Positions 1-12,284 of a DNA stretch of 64,000 bases are shown one piece after another. How positions within the stretch are numbered: position 1 is the stretch's first letter; each line of letters starts with the position of its first letter. The stretch is from Diplosphaera chodatii (Eukaryota > Chlorophyta > Trebouxiophyceae > Prasiolales > Stichococcaceae). A program made the position numbers and the translations under genes. The notes under the pieces are model-generated. The model worked only from the letters and a program-made list of their open reading frames with translations. It was not told the DNA's origin and made no database searches. The stretch is from assembly GCA_032358165.1 (NCBI GenBank), contig JAALGY010000023.1:3472001-3536000 (forward strand), in the 5' to 3' direction.

Positions 1-1
1 G

Positions 2-3000
2 CCGCAGTACTTCCACAACTTCAACCCGCGCGCCGACATCTGGAACCACAAGTCGTCAGCCTACTGGGACGTTATCCTGCCAGGTATCACACCCTGTAGC
101 TGGCGCAGCACTTCTCGGCTACCAGCTCCACTGACATGAAGTATCAAAGCATCAATTTTGATATGCAGAGCTCAGGCTCCACAGCTTCTACTGCACTCAG
201 AATGCTCAAACCCCCGCTCGCTGCCTGCTGCAGGGCAGGATGGCTTCAACACCGTGTGCTGCACTGGCAGCAACTTCCTGCTGCGGGCGTGCCACGCTGC
301 GGAGGTCGGCTGGTTCCCCACCTTCACGAGTGAGTGCCAGCCTTGGGCTGGTGTGCCTGCAACGCACAGACGTTGCATGCCCATCATGCAAGACACCACG
401 CGGTTGCATGGTTCACAGTCAGAGGCACTACAGTCAGAGCGTCATGCCCACACTGCACCAACGCCAGCACAGGCTGAACCAGTGTCGCGGCACAGCAGCA
501 TGCCAAGACACACAGCCTGTGCTCGCAGGTCTGATGGACATGATGCTTGAATGAGAGATGGAAAGCCTACCTACCTAGAGCCGCCACATGCAGCGCAGTT
601 CACAATTTGCTGTCGTAACTGTTTTTAATTACATATACATCTAAACTGGTTAAAAAACTATGTTTCTTGGCAGTGGGCGAGGATGTGGCGCTGGCGCTGG
701 AGCTGCAGTGCCGCGGCCACGCCTCCTGCTACCTGCACGACTGCCTGGCGGTGGGCGAGGTGCCCACCTCCATCCGCGCCATCTGCATGCAGAAGTCCAG
801 GTCAGCGCTGGCTCATCTTCACGTCTGAAGTCCATGCAGATTACACCAGCATCGCTGGGTAGTTGTCGCTACATGCTGCTGGCCAGCAGGCTGAGTCAGT
901 TGTCTGATCTGCTGTCGTGCTTGCCGCTATTTGGGCAGTGCAACTCTATTCGACATGTGCGTATCCCGACTTCTGACGATACTTTACCACTGACAATGGT
1001 TTTGCACTGGGTAGGTGGTGCAAGGGCGGCATGCAGATCTGCTTCAACCAACGCAAGTGCCCGCTGCTGCGGCGGGAGCTGCCGCTGTTCCAGCGCCTGC
1101 TGTGGGCCACCGGCTACTGGGTGGGTGCCTTGTTTCCGCCCTCCCCCCTGCCATGTGCTGCATAAACTCACTCTGCAATGCCAATCTCTAGCTACATCCT
1201 CTGGACTTGTCTTGGGCTTGACTCCACAAACCACTGAGCGCTGCCTGCGCTGCTGCCGCTGCAGGGGTACTTCAGCAACTGTTTCTGCACGCCGGTGAGT
1301 GATGGCCGATGTTCACGCTGCAAGGGGTTGTCCCTGTTCGTGAAAGCTGCCTCCTGCAGATGCCAGCTGCATTCTATGTTGCACTCATCTGACTGGATGT
1401 CAAACATGCTGTGTGTGGCCTGCAGGTGTTCTACCTGGTGCCCGTGATCGGCATCTGCTTCAACATCTTCCCCGTCAACAACTCGTTCTGGTTCGCGCTG
1501 GCGTTCACCCTGTACATCATCATGATCCAGGTAGGTAGAGGTGTTGCAGACCAGGCAACCCTTCTGTCATCGGCGCTTCGCCGCGATATGCTTGGGTACT
1601 TCTGGCGCGCTACTTGGCAGTGGCTTTGAAGTTGTGGCTGAGAAGTTGACAGATGTGACAGTATATGCCACTTGAGGGGACATCAAACTCTGAACTGGGT
1701 CCACTTGCCTGCATGCAGGTCATCAGCTTCTGGGCGCCGAACTGGGCCACGCAGCGCGCTCTATGGTTCAGCTCTGTGGCAAACACCAACCTGTGGTTCA
1801 CATTTGCCAAGGCCATCTACTCCGTGCTCAAGGGCAAGTTCCTGAACAGGCGCGGCCCCGCTTTGCCCTGTAGCACTCTTGCAGACTGTGGACAGCCGCA
1901 CCTTACTTCGTCGCAGGCAGTGCCAGGCGTGGGCATGATGTAGCTGAGCCCGAGGAAAAAAACTGATGAGTAAAGGCTGCTGGCAGTTTGATTGTTATAC
2001 GCTTTGCTGCAGGCCGGCGGTGTTCAAGGCCACACCAAAGTCGACGGGCGGCAAGGCGGCCAAGAAGGCCAAGGCGCCTTCCGCCTTCCGGGATCTGTGG
2101 ATGCAGGTGAGCACTCCATAAGCACACTCATCAATCGTCCAGCAGAGCGCAACGACCGTGGTCCTGGTACCAGTCAGCAGCATCGCTCATGAGCATGATC
2201 TCCTCCCTGCAGACGCTGATGCTGACGATCCTGGTCATCGGCTTCCTGATCGGCATCTGGCGCCTCGTCATCGACGGCATCCTGCGCTCCACCTGGAACT
2301 ACAGGCAATGTCCCGTTCGTGAAGCGGATATGAGCACCAAGCTTTGCAGCCTTAGCTGGCTGTAACCACCCGAGACCTGCTGCAGGGTATCCTCACCCTA
2401 CAAGTCGGGATGTTACCATATTTCGGTTTGGGGCGTTGTTTGCCGTAGCAGGAGCACAGCAGCATCATCGCCTGACGACCTGAGCTTGTCTCCTTGCCCG
2501 ATGCAGCCTGATCGTCAGCCTGCTGTGGTGCATCTACAACGCGGTGCCGCCGGTGCTGATGCTGTACTACGCCGGCTTCAAGGAGCACGGCCTCGCCGAG
2601 GTGTGCCGCGTGGCGAGCGTGATCACCTTCCTGGCTGGGGCAGGCAAGTTCTCTGACACCGACAGATGCAGGGGGTGCGTAGCAGTGCGTGAGACGCATT
2701 GACGTTGTGGTAGCTGAAGTGAGCTGCGGCAGCCATCACAACTGCAAGCATTGATCTGCCAGACAATGCTAGCGGTGGTGTAGACAGCCGCAGCTCATGA
2801 TGTTTGAGGCTCTCAGGGTGGGTGGCCCGATTGGATGGCACATTGGCGCATTTCAAATTTCAGTCGCCTCTTTCATGACAGACCGATCTTCAGGCCTGGA
2901 AACGTCATCTGCAGGCGTGATCGCCATCGTGTGGTGGCTGCGGCCGGAGGTGTACAACTACAAGCGCATCCTGAACGACAGCCTGCTCTTCTACGAGGCG

Positions 3001-6000
3001 CACCGCGTTGGTGAGACCATGTGCATAAACAATGTGCTGCTGCCGAAGCGGGGTATACACGACAGAGAAGCGCTGGATGTGAAGAGTAGGCTCTGCCAGT
3101 ACAGCAGCACAGGGCTGTCAGGAACCTGGGAACCTACATGTCTCATGCTGCTGAGCTGCCTGATGCACATGCGCAGCTCAGCTGGCACACCTGTCACCAG
3201 CTGGACACAGATGCACTGTGCACCTAGTGTGCCTGGAGCGACCATATGCAGCTGCTTCCTGCTGCCGCAGGTCCACTGCCGCCGGACAATCGCATCCCCT
3301 GGCGTGGCGGCTCCTTCTTCTCCGATTTTGCCCCAGGGGGTGTCAGCCTGGTGGGCGGCTACATGGACTTTGGCGACTCCTTCGTCAAGTACAGCTACCC
3401 CATCGCCACCACTGTGAGCCAAGGGGTCAAAGACTGTTTACATACCCCTTGCTGTGAGCCAACAGTGGACCCTGGCCCCAGTCCCGTGCAGGCTGGCACG
3501 TGCATGTGCCTTCGGCGTTTTATCCTGATGGGTAGACTGCAGTTGTCAGCTCCAACACCAGTTGGGTATGTGATGAGTTCCATCATGTGCTCAGTCTCTG
3601 CAGTATGGCTTCTGATAGGTGGCTTTGCTGGCGTGGAGCCTCCTGGAGTTCCCAGACGGCTACCAGAAGGCAGGGCAGGACGTCTATGTGCGTGAAGCCA
3701 TTCAGTGGGGTGAGCCAGCGGACTGGTGCTCATCGAGCAAGGCGGCGGACTCTGTGCTTCGGCGTGGTTGCTAGCATGACGATGATCGATCTTGGCTTCA
3801 CGGTTGTAGGGGCAAACTACCTGATCAAGGCGCACATCAGCACTGACGCCTTTGTGGCGCAGGTTGGCAACAACATTGTTGATGGTGCGTATCTCAGGCT
3901 CCGCATTTAAAACTGCCCGTCACAGCTTTCGGCCCTGTCGTGAAACCTTCATGGATCCCTGCCAGCTCCGCGGTCTGCAGAGCGGTCTGCAGAGCACACT
4001 GCTGGTACATAGGCTTTTAGCTAACGAACCTATTGCCTTGGGCCCACTGCCGATGCAACCTGCCTGTACAGGGCAGAAATGGACACGACCAGAGCAGGTC
4101 AAGGAGTTTCGGCCCATCTACACAGTGGACGCCTCACACCCAGGTGTGCCGTGACCCACACAGTGTTTGGTGTCAAGCTACACGGCTTGTAGACGGCGGA
4201 TTGCCTGGTGTCCAACATGCAATTCAGCCACAGCTGCTGATGGTGAAGTCACGGGCCTGCTCCTGCTGCACAGGTGCGGACGTGGTAGCCGCATCAGCGG
4301 CGGCGCTGGCGGCCACGGCGCTCGCCTTCAGGGGCGACCCGCTGTCTGACACGGCCCAGACGCACGCGCAGCAGCTGTACCAGTGCGTGTTCTGCTGCCT
4401 TTCACAGCTATGCTGTACGCGTCTGCAAACATCATGGTGGACGGACAACATGCACCGATAGATGGCATCGGCATGCCCTCCATGCAGCTGCCGTCCACAC
4501 GCATGATCTATCTGCTGCTGTTCGGTAGCTACATCTGCACGACGACACACTGTCAACCAGGAGCAGTGTACTCGTGTATGAAATATGCTTGACATCTCAG
4601 GATGACATCGCAGGCTGGCGGTCGGCAACCCTGGGCTGCACGCAAAGTTCGTGGTGTCCACCGGCGGCGCCATCATCACGCCCTACAACAGCCACAGCTA
4701 CTTCGACGACCTGGCGTACGCGGCGGCCTGGATGCACCGCCTCACGGGCGACGGAACCTACCTAGCTGCTGCAAAGAGCTACTACGACACGCACGTCAAC
4801 GTGAGTCCTGGTGGCCTGAGGCTGCGGCGCATTGCTGCTCCCCTCGCTATCCTATGCGAGCAGAGACTGCACCAGCAGCACTCATAATGGCAGCCTGTGT
4901 CAAGGCTAAAATTGCATCAAGACACTGTTTTCGAGCCGTTCGGTCCTTTCTCGCAGGCGTATCCCGGGGCGGGCACCCCAGCATACATCTACAACTGGGA
5001 GAACTCGGGGCCTGCTGTCGCGATGCTGCTGGCGCAGGCGACAAACTACCAGGTGCAGTACTGTGCTCGATCTATATGGCATCCACACTGCGGAGGAGGT
5101 GTGCACAGGCTATGCAGTTGCGCATGCATCTGCTTAGGGCTGGGTCAGTGCACGGCTTCCAGGGGCTCACTCGTCGTCAACCCTGCCTCAGCACGATGGT
5201 GAAATGAAATTACATCGATCCCTTGGGCGCTCTGGTGTGCCACTCAGATTCGTTTTGCACCCTGCAGGAGAAGGCGTATGTGGCGGATGTGGACGCCTTC
5301 CTGCACATCTGGCTGCAGGAGAGCGCGCAGGTCAAGTACACGCCGCACCTGCTGGCCTGGACTGCCGGCGGGGTGAGTAGGTTTCGCACAGTTCGGTGCC
5401 CTGCCTGCTGGAGCTTCTCAGCAAGTCCACCACGTTGAGGTCTGAGTCAGCTGATGTACTCTCCGGGCTGCCATATGCAGCAACAGAAACTCCTCAGCAG
5501 GCTGCCCCACTGGTTCACCAGGCAGATGCCACTGCACGCAGTCTGCAGTAGCATGTTCCTGCTTCACTAGTGGAGCGGCACCGGAAAGGGTCACTACATG
5601 AGCGCACAGCGGTCTACGCTGCAGATTGTGAAGGTTTGAACCCCGCTGCTGTGCAGTTCCCGCTGCAAAATGCGGCCAACGCGGCGTGGCTGGCGCGCCT
5701 GTGGGGCGGCCGTGACGGCGCAAGCCGCAAGTACTCCTGCTGGGCCGAAAGCCAGGTGCACTTCTTCGTGCTTCAACCAGCCTGTGCAGAGCAGGGAAGC
5801 GCGAGTACAGAGGCGCAGTGTGTGTGTGAAATGATGTGCCGGTTATTGCTGCGGCCCGAAGGCGGCAAGCAGCCTTGGCTCATGTCCCCCGTGTGAAGTC
5901 GCCCCCGTTCTCAGCTGTGGTTTGTCGCCCCTGGCCTGCAGCTGCGCTACATGCTGGGGATGCGCAACCGGGACCACTCCTATGTGGTGGGCACCGGGGA

Positions 6001-6762
6001 GAGCCCAAAACGCCCCGGCGACCGGGCGGCCTCCTGCCCCCTGGACTTCAGCGTGGAGTGCAACAGGTGGGCTGCGGTCTGGGGTGCGCCGCCGCAGCGA
6101 CTGTCGATCGCATGGACCGGCACGCAGCCACAAGCAGATGCAGTGTGGCCGAGCATGGTGCCACACCAAATGCCAGGCCTTGATCAGCCGTTTGTGTGTG
6201 CCCTGCAGCCTGAATGCGCTGTGGACATCGGCACCCAACCCGCACGACCTGACAGGCGCCGTGGTGAGTGTCTCTTCCCAGCCCCTGATGGCTGAGCCGC
6301 AGCCGTGCACCAGCACAGGCTGCTCGTGCGAGGCACGAGGCAGCGACACACCTCCAACCTACACAGCGTAGCGTGCGTGCACAGGGTTCTGCCGAGCCGT
6401 GTGTCAGGCTGCTGCGCATCCTGAGATCGAGACATGCCAGTCCTGCAGGTTGCGGGACCGGACAAGGATGACCACTATGACGATGTGCGCGCGGACAACA
6501 ACTCGCGTGTGTGCCTCAACAACAACGCAGCCTTCACAGGTGCACACGTACCCCAGTGAGTCCACTGCTATGTGCCAAGCCAAATCTACGAGTTCTGCAG
6601 ATCACGTGCAAATGCCAGTGCCGTGAGCTTCCTGGAAACACTGTATGTTGTGCTGCTACAGGGGTGCTGGCGGGCATGCTGCAGCTGGGCGGCGGCCACT
6701 GGGCCGACTGTGTCTCCACCCCTGTGGTATTTTGGCAGACCAATCGCAAGCCGGTGAGCTGA
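2..6762 (+). CDS. GT2 cellulose-synthase-like / GH9 endoglucanase-like fusion (5' part outside window)
   Basis: 25 exons are visible: 2-83, 234-329, 674-800, 1015-1120, 1265-1294, 1426-1530, 1719-1849, 2013-2106, 2213-2304, 2507-2643, 2915-3010, 3271-3413, 3619-3709, 3810-3884, 4072-4143, 4274-4382, 4614-4800, 4957-5052, 5268-5372, 5571-5633, 5657-5755, 5942-6066, 6209-6263, 6449-6539, 6662-6762. They join into 835 open codons. Residues 1-365 are the C-terminal half of a processive GT2 of bacterial BcsA type: an ED acid motif (GEDVALALEL), the QKSRW form of QxxRW, then several membrane helices and LLWCIYNAVPPVLMLYY. There is no PilZ domain. From about 350 a GH9 domain follows: LLFYEAHRVGPLPPDNR, GGYMDFGDSFVKY (both catalytic Asp kept), GPDKDDHYDD. 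The exon at 2915-3010 holds both the last membrane helix and the GH9 start, so this is one protein. The likely role is membrane glucan synthesis with an attached, probably inactive, cellulase module. The D and DxD motifs lie upstream of the window. Confidence 0.85.
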
Positions 6763-7316
6763 GCGGCGCATTGCTGGCGGCGCAGCGGCTGAGGGCAGCG
6801 GCAGCATTAGCAAACGCTGCCAGCTGTGCTGGGCTGCATGGCCATTGGAGACATCTGCCAATGGGGTGGGGTGACCACCCAGGTCTCTGGCGGTCCAGGG
6901 GAGGTGTGCAGTGGGGACCTGGGGGAATTGAGCAGTTGTCAGTCATCAGCAGGGCTGAAGTCATGCTGGCAACACATGCGCTGTTGTGAAGAGCATACTC
7001 TTGTGTTGGTTTGGGCCTGGGTGCAGTGATGCGGCTTCGATGCTTGGCCTCCACAAGTGCCAGACCTGCGTGTGCATGAACATCTCTCGAATACATGTTG
7101 ATTGACAATTCTTCAGCAGTGTAATCAAAATTGACAGTCCGCGGTGCAAAATGAATGCAGTACGGTATCGTGATCGTACAGTCCTCGCCCATCATACCTG
7201 CTGCCCTATCCTTGCACGACCCCTCACCCCGCAAGTACTGGTCAAGTAGCAGAATCCACACAAATACACTAATCATGACGACAAACGCTCGGCACCATTT
7301 AACTGCTTCGCGCGGG
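6763..7316. other. Convergent intergenic region between the GT2-GH9 and FAR genes
   Basis: This holds the two 3' ends. I see no conserved coding signal apart from a possible alternative C-terminal exon of the FAR gene (see findings). Confidence 0.5.
7120..7124 (+). terminator. Possible polyadenylation signal TGTAA
   Basis: TGTAA, the usual green-algal poly(A) signal, lies 358 nt after the stop of the GT2-GH9 gene. A five-base motif is weak evidence alone. Confidence 0.3.
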
Positions 7317-10300
7317 TCAAGCGCTGCTGCGTCCCACGCTGAACTGCCGTGGAGGAATGAGCGTAAAGCCTGTGTCGGCTGACGCCCCCTGGGAAGGCGG
7401 CTGCCGTAGGCACAGCGCTGCAGCGCCCGCCACATACATCCGCAGATATCGCCGCCACCCCAGCTTTCCTGCTGCCGTGGTAGTCACAGGCCGCGCTGCA
7501 GCCGGCTGCGGCGCGGCAGGCTCTGCTGCTGCGGCTGCCCGGCCTGTGTCGGCTGCGGCTGCGCTGGCGGGTGCTCGCTGGCTGGGGGCCGCCCCCAGAT
7601 CCACCCAGGAGTCGTCGACGTCTCGCTGCTGCCCTGTAGCATCTCCCTGCTCGTCCTGTGACGCAGATGGCGCAAGGTGCGCAGATTTGTACAGACACAA
7701 ATGCTGCGTGGCAGCTGTGCATGCCTGGCTTGAGCCTGCCGCTGCTGTGCGGTCGCATCACAATGGCAGGGATACCCTGGCAGTGTGAGCAAGCCACCTT
7801 GGCTGATGCCGCGCGGCAACCCACCTGCTGCTGCTGCTGCTGCCCAAGTGCTGCCCAGCTGGCGGCATCCCACAAAGGCCGAACGTCTTGCCGCTCGGCC
7901 GCCGGCAGCCGGGCCGCCAGCGCCGCTATGCTGCTGGTGTCGAAGCGCAGGTCGAAGTCCAGCCGGGGGTGGTTGAAAGTGCGCACCGCCTGCAGGAGGT
8001 CCCAGTGTGGCTGTTGTGCAGTCATGCTACAAGCTTCAAGGACGACGTGCCTGTGCGTCTCATCATACCAGCCGACATGCACCTCTTTGCTACATTGGTG
8101 GACAAAGCGCAGGAAGGGCAAACGTGGATACACTCTGACAAGACTTGCAGAGCATGTAAAAGGCGAAAGAAGTCATGCTGCTCACCGTCCAGGCACCCAA
8201 CAGGCTCCTGGCAGCTTTGCCCCGGCCGCACAGCCACAGCAACGCAGCGACGGCCCCAAACTTCAGTGCCGCCAGGGCGTCCAGCAGCGCCGCCACCACG
8301 GCGCTCCGCACGATCAGCATCTGCGGGGTCAGGGTCGCCACCCGCATGTCAGCTGCTTACATGTGGAGTGGGACCCTCACTTTTGAAGGGTCAGGCAACG
8401 GCGTTCAGACGATGTTGCACCGTGGCACACCCGTTCCGGCAGGCGTCCGTAGGCTGACAGAGAGTGCTGCGCCGGGTAGTCGCTGAAGTAGCCGCGCACC
8501 TGAAAGGCAGACAAACATGATGGTCGTTGCAGGAGTTTGAGGGCCAAACCTCCGACGTGGCAGCTCAGGGGCGCCAATGCATGCAACGGGGGACAGCACC
8601 TCCTGGTAGAAGCGCCCAGACACCAGCGGAGCCGCGCTGGTGGATGTGCCGACATGCAGGATGGGCGGCGGTTGTCGTGCTTGCCCGCTATCCTGTGGAT
8701 CATCAGCATCACAAGCGCTGAACCTTGCGAAGCACCAACTGCTGAGTGCCGGCAGCATCGTGTAGCAACCTGGGCAGTGTGCATCGACAACACCTTGCAT
8801 CACGCTGGAGAACTCATCAGCGACTCAGACAGCCCCAGCAGAGCCGTGTCCATTCATTGGACACCACCCAGAGCTGCGGTCTGGTGTCAGAGCTGCAGAC
8901 CCACCTGCACTGCTGCTGCGGCTGCCAGTAGAATTGCTGATGACACTGCGTCGCCGGGCACAACATCCATCACGGATCCCGGGCGGTGGCGGCTGAAGGT
9001 CCAGATGCCGGTGCCGATGGCCAGCGCGGCGCCTGTGGTGCCTGTGCGGTTGCCCACATACCTGCAGGAGAAGCGTTTCAGGGTTGGGGTCTGCGATCGA
9101 CGACCTAGCAGGCCACATTGGCTGACTGGCTCAGCGCAGCAAGTGGCTGTCTCGATGGTGTCTTGCGGCTGTCTTGTGAATATTGCAGGACTACTGCATC
9201 AGCTGCTGAGTGGCCCCATGTGCTTCTGCAGCCCTGTCAGGGTGCCTGTCTTCGTGCTGTCTGGAGGCTGTCTTTGGAAAGAGTGCAGGACTACTGGCTC
9301 AAAGCCTCGGGAACCCACAGTGTGCATCCAGAGGCCGCCTCGATGCCACCCGACGCTGTCTTATAACATGGTGCCGGACCACAGCACCATGTGTAGAGAG
9401 ACTGCAGTATGTCACGGCAATGATGGGCTGAAGTCGCGTACCCGGGGTACGGCGTTTCCGCTACGGCGCCGATGATCGCGGGCCGCACCAGCGCCGCCGG
9501 CAGCCCCGCAGCGCAGCGCTCCGCGACCAGCCGCTCCGCCAGCCACTTGCTGAGGCAGTAGGGGTTCGGGAACGCCAGTAACGCCGCCAGCCCCTCTGCC
9601 TGTGGTGAGAGTGCCATGCAATACATCATCAGGACCCCCACATGGACGTTTTAAGCACGTCACCGCCAGTCCTGCGGGCACAGGTATGCCCTTCTGTGTA
9701 TGTCCAGCCTCACAACACTGCCTGAAGAGTGTACCCCACCTGTGCTGCGGAAAGTGCATCAAGACGCTGCACAAAGCTCGCGTGTTGTATGGGTTGCCCC
9801 CGCTCGTCATATGCTGCATACAGGCGCTCATCCACCCTTGAGCCCTGCAGTGACAGGCATGTGCTGTCACGTTGCTGTTGTCGCCATCGTGTGTGCAGCA
9901 TGCTCTAACAGCACCAGAGCGCCGTGAGTGCATCTGCTGCTGCTGCTGGTTGTGCAAACATGTATCAGGTTCATGCAGGCAGGGCGCGGTGTACCTGCGG
10001 CTGGTGACCGTTGACAAAGGCTGTTGACACGTGCACGAATGCCCGCAGCTGAGGCAGCGACTCTGCCAGTGACAGCACCTCTGCTGTCGCCTGCGTAGAT
10101 CATCAATGAAGCAGGTAGGTCACAGCTTCTGCGCCGCACGGAAGTAGACATGAACCAGACAGATCGTTTTTCTGTGCTAGGCATGCCCTTGCTGAGCTGG
10201 CTCTGGAAACACAAATGCGTACTGAGAACACCAGCAAGGGGCAATGGCAAGCAGTCAAGCCGCTCCAAATGCTCACATGGTAATTGTGCTGCAGCGACTC

Positions 10301-11057
10301 CCGCACAGGCGAGGTGAAGCACACGGACGCCGCCGCGTGCACCACCACGCTGCACCCCGCCAGCTGCCGCCTGTCTGTGCTGCTGAGGCCGCACCCCGGC
10401 TGCAGAATGTCGCCCTCCACCACTACCACCTGCGTCCGCAAAACCCTCGGTTGGTCATTTGCAGCAGCTTGCAACACCCACCGCAAGGACCGCAGCGCAC
10501 CGCTACTGTTTCGTTGACGAGGCCTGAGTGTCCAGGTTGCGCATCGTCACGGACCAAGCCCCTGCACACACCTTGTCCAGCACCCCGGGCCGCCCCCACA
10601 GCAGGTGGAACAGCCCGCCGGCCAGCAGCCGCTGCAGGCGCTCCGGCGGCGCGCGGCCCTGCTTGCCCCGCACCAGCACATACACCCTGCAGCGCATGGC
10701 GCAAGTGTGGCATGTGAGTGTGTGCAAGCATGCGGTGGCTCTGACTGCAGTCGCTATTGGCATGCTGCATTCTCAGCACCAGCATGAAGACTGGTGGCGG
10801 TGCCAGAGAACCATTCGTGACCGCGGCGGCGACCGTGATACTGCGTGTGACCCAAGCACCCGCTGCAGGCTGGGCGTACTTGGTGCTGCCCAGGGGGGCG
10901 CCATCATTCTAGGTGCTGTAAACATCACGCGCCTGTCCACATTTGGGCACACGCGGAGCAGCTGCTCAAGGACCAGGCTGCCCACGTAGCCCGTGGCGCC
11001 GGTGATCAGCACGGCGCGGCCGGCGAAGGCGGCAGCCACTGACAGGGGTCCTGCCAT
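7317..11057 (-). CDS. Fatty acyl-CoA reductase (alcohol-forming, NAD_binding_4 family)
   Basis: Twelve exons: 11057-10933, 10686-10572, 10429-10277, 10090-9995, 9844-9740, 9599-9442, 9061-8905, 8692-8600, 8499-8421, 8352-8186, 7989-7825, 7628-7317. They give 574 aa with all splice phases agreeing. The N-terminal Rossmann fold carries TGATGYVG at 19-26 (NADPH binding). Next come EGDILQPGCGLS, VVVHAAASVCF and FVHVSTAFVNG. The short-chain-reductase pair Y-x-x-x-K is at 212-216 (YCLSK), then VRPAIIGAV. The C-terminal part holds LRFD-type sequence, a six-Gln run and an Ala/Pro/Thr-rich linker before GWRRYLRMYVAGAA. The family reduces long-chain acyl-CoA to fatty alcohol at ER or peroxisome membranes, for wax esters or ether lipids. 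The first intron has a GC donor (10932). The start ATG directly precedes the Rossmann strand, so a targeting leader is unlikely. The terminal exon is the least certain part. Confidence 0.85.
7825..7842 (-). repeat. Six-unit CAG run (poly-Gln) in the FAR coding exon
   Basis: Six consecutive CAG codons read on the minus strand end the exon directly before its donor site. Such runs are length-variable. Confidence 0.7.
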
Positions 11058-12284
11058 TCTGCGTCGCCAGTGCCTGATGCAGGGACGCCTGTGCTGCCGG
11101 CTGATCGGTCCTTCCTGTGCAATGTGTGGCTCTGGGCCAGCAGCCAGGCACTATGGCCTCTGTGCACGCGTCCTGGTTGACGTGAGATGCCAATGCTGCG
11201 CGAACAGAGGGCACAGTTGCAGGTGTTCAGCAATGGCCGTGGCTGGACTCCAAAGCTTGGCCCTGCCACAGGGATAGGCAACCGAATCCGCTGGCAGGCG
11301 TTATTTAGTGCCGCAATGTAGCGTGAAAGCACCTCTGCAGAACGCCAGTGAGGCAGGCGATCGCTCGACAAGGCAGGTCATCTTGTACGGGCTGCTGTAC
11401 TGTAGAAACGGCTGGGCCTGTGCAGTGGGGAACGGCTACCGTGACAAGTCTAATCAGAGGTCTAATGAGGACATGTACCGTGGGGAGCTGATAGCTCTGT
11501 GGCATCTCTGCGGTTGACGGGGCCTTAGCTAAGCATGATGCAGGCGGGGGATTGGCATTGTGTCAAGGCTTTGAGGTACAGCACCAGCATCATTGCGCCA
11601 ATGAGTACAGCAGCATTCAGCATGCAGCAGTTCTCTGCTGGCCTGGCACGCGCAGGCAGTCATACGTTTCATCTGTCGTCACCCGCGGCTACTGTTCTGA
11701 CCGACTTTATGTCCCTTTCGAAATACCTTCTATCTGGCGCACAACCAAAGAGTGTGGTGTTCAGACAAGGGTCAAGCACAATTTGTGACTTTGGCTGTCT
11801 TTGCAGATCTGCAGTACGGCCATCGAAACGCAGGTTGCTCAACACAGTGCGTGCCGCTACAAACGGCTTCGAATTCACCTACAAAACACGTGCTTTGATG
11901 GTGCGGCAACAGACACAAATTACTTGTGTGCCCGGCGCATGATCGCACCGTGCTGCTCATACACACCTGGAGGTCCCAGCCTTTAGGCCTGTCTACCCTG
12001 CTGCCTACCCTGGTGTCTATCCCACATCAGTCTACTTCCGTATCATGTACTCATGTGGTGTTCTTATGAAAGCCCCACCCCTTCGTGTGTTAAACAAGTG
12101 GCGCCGCCATTCACACCTGCCATCTCTGTAATCGCCAGGTTGCACTACCCTTGTGCAGTGCTTTTGCCATACCGGCATGACCTCACAGCCCATGTTGTTC
12201 AGCCGCACCCCGGCAATGCCATCTTGCCGACTCCGCCTGGTGACGTAGATGCTGGTCACCTCACGGTGAGGACGTCGGAACGCG
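11058..12284. other. Region between the FAR start and the 3' end of the PA14 gene
   Basis: It should contain the FAR promoter and 5'UTR and the 3'UTR of the upstream minus-strand gene. Reading frames of up to 135 codons occur, but none has recognisable protein sequence. I see no gene here. Confidence 0.5.

Noticed and set aside
3010..3271. A gene boundary between the GT2 part and the GH9 part
   Set aside because: The exon before this intron already encodes the GH9 start after the membrane helix, and the phase-1 junction continues GH9 in frame. There is no stop, start or poly(A) signal.
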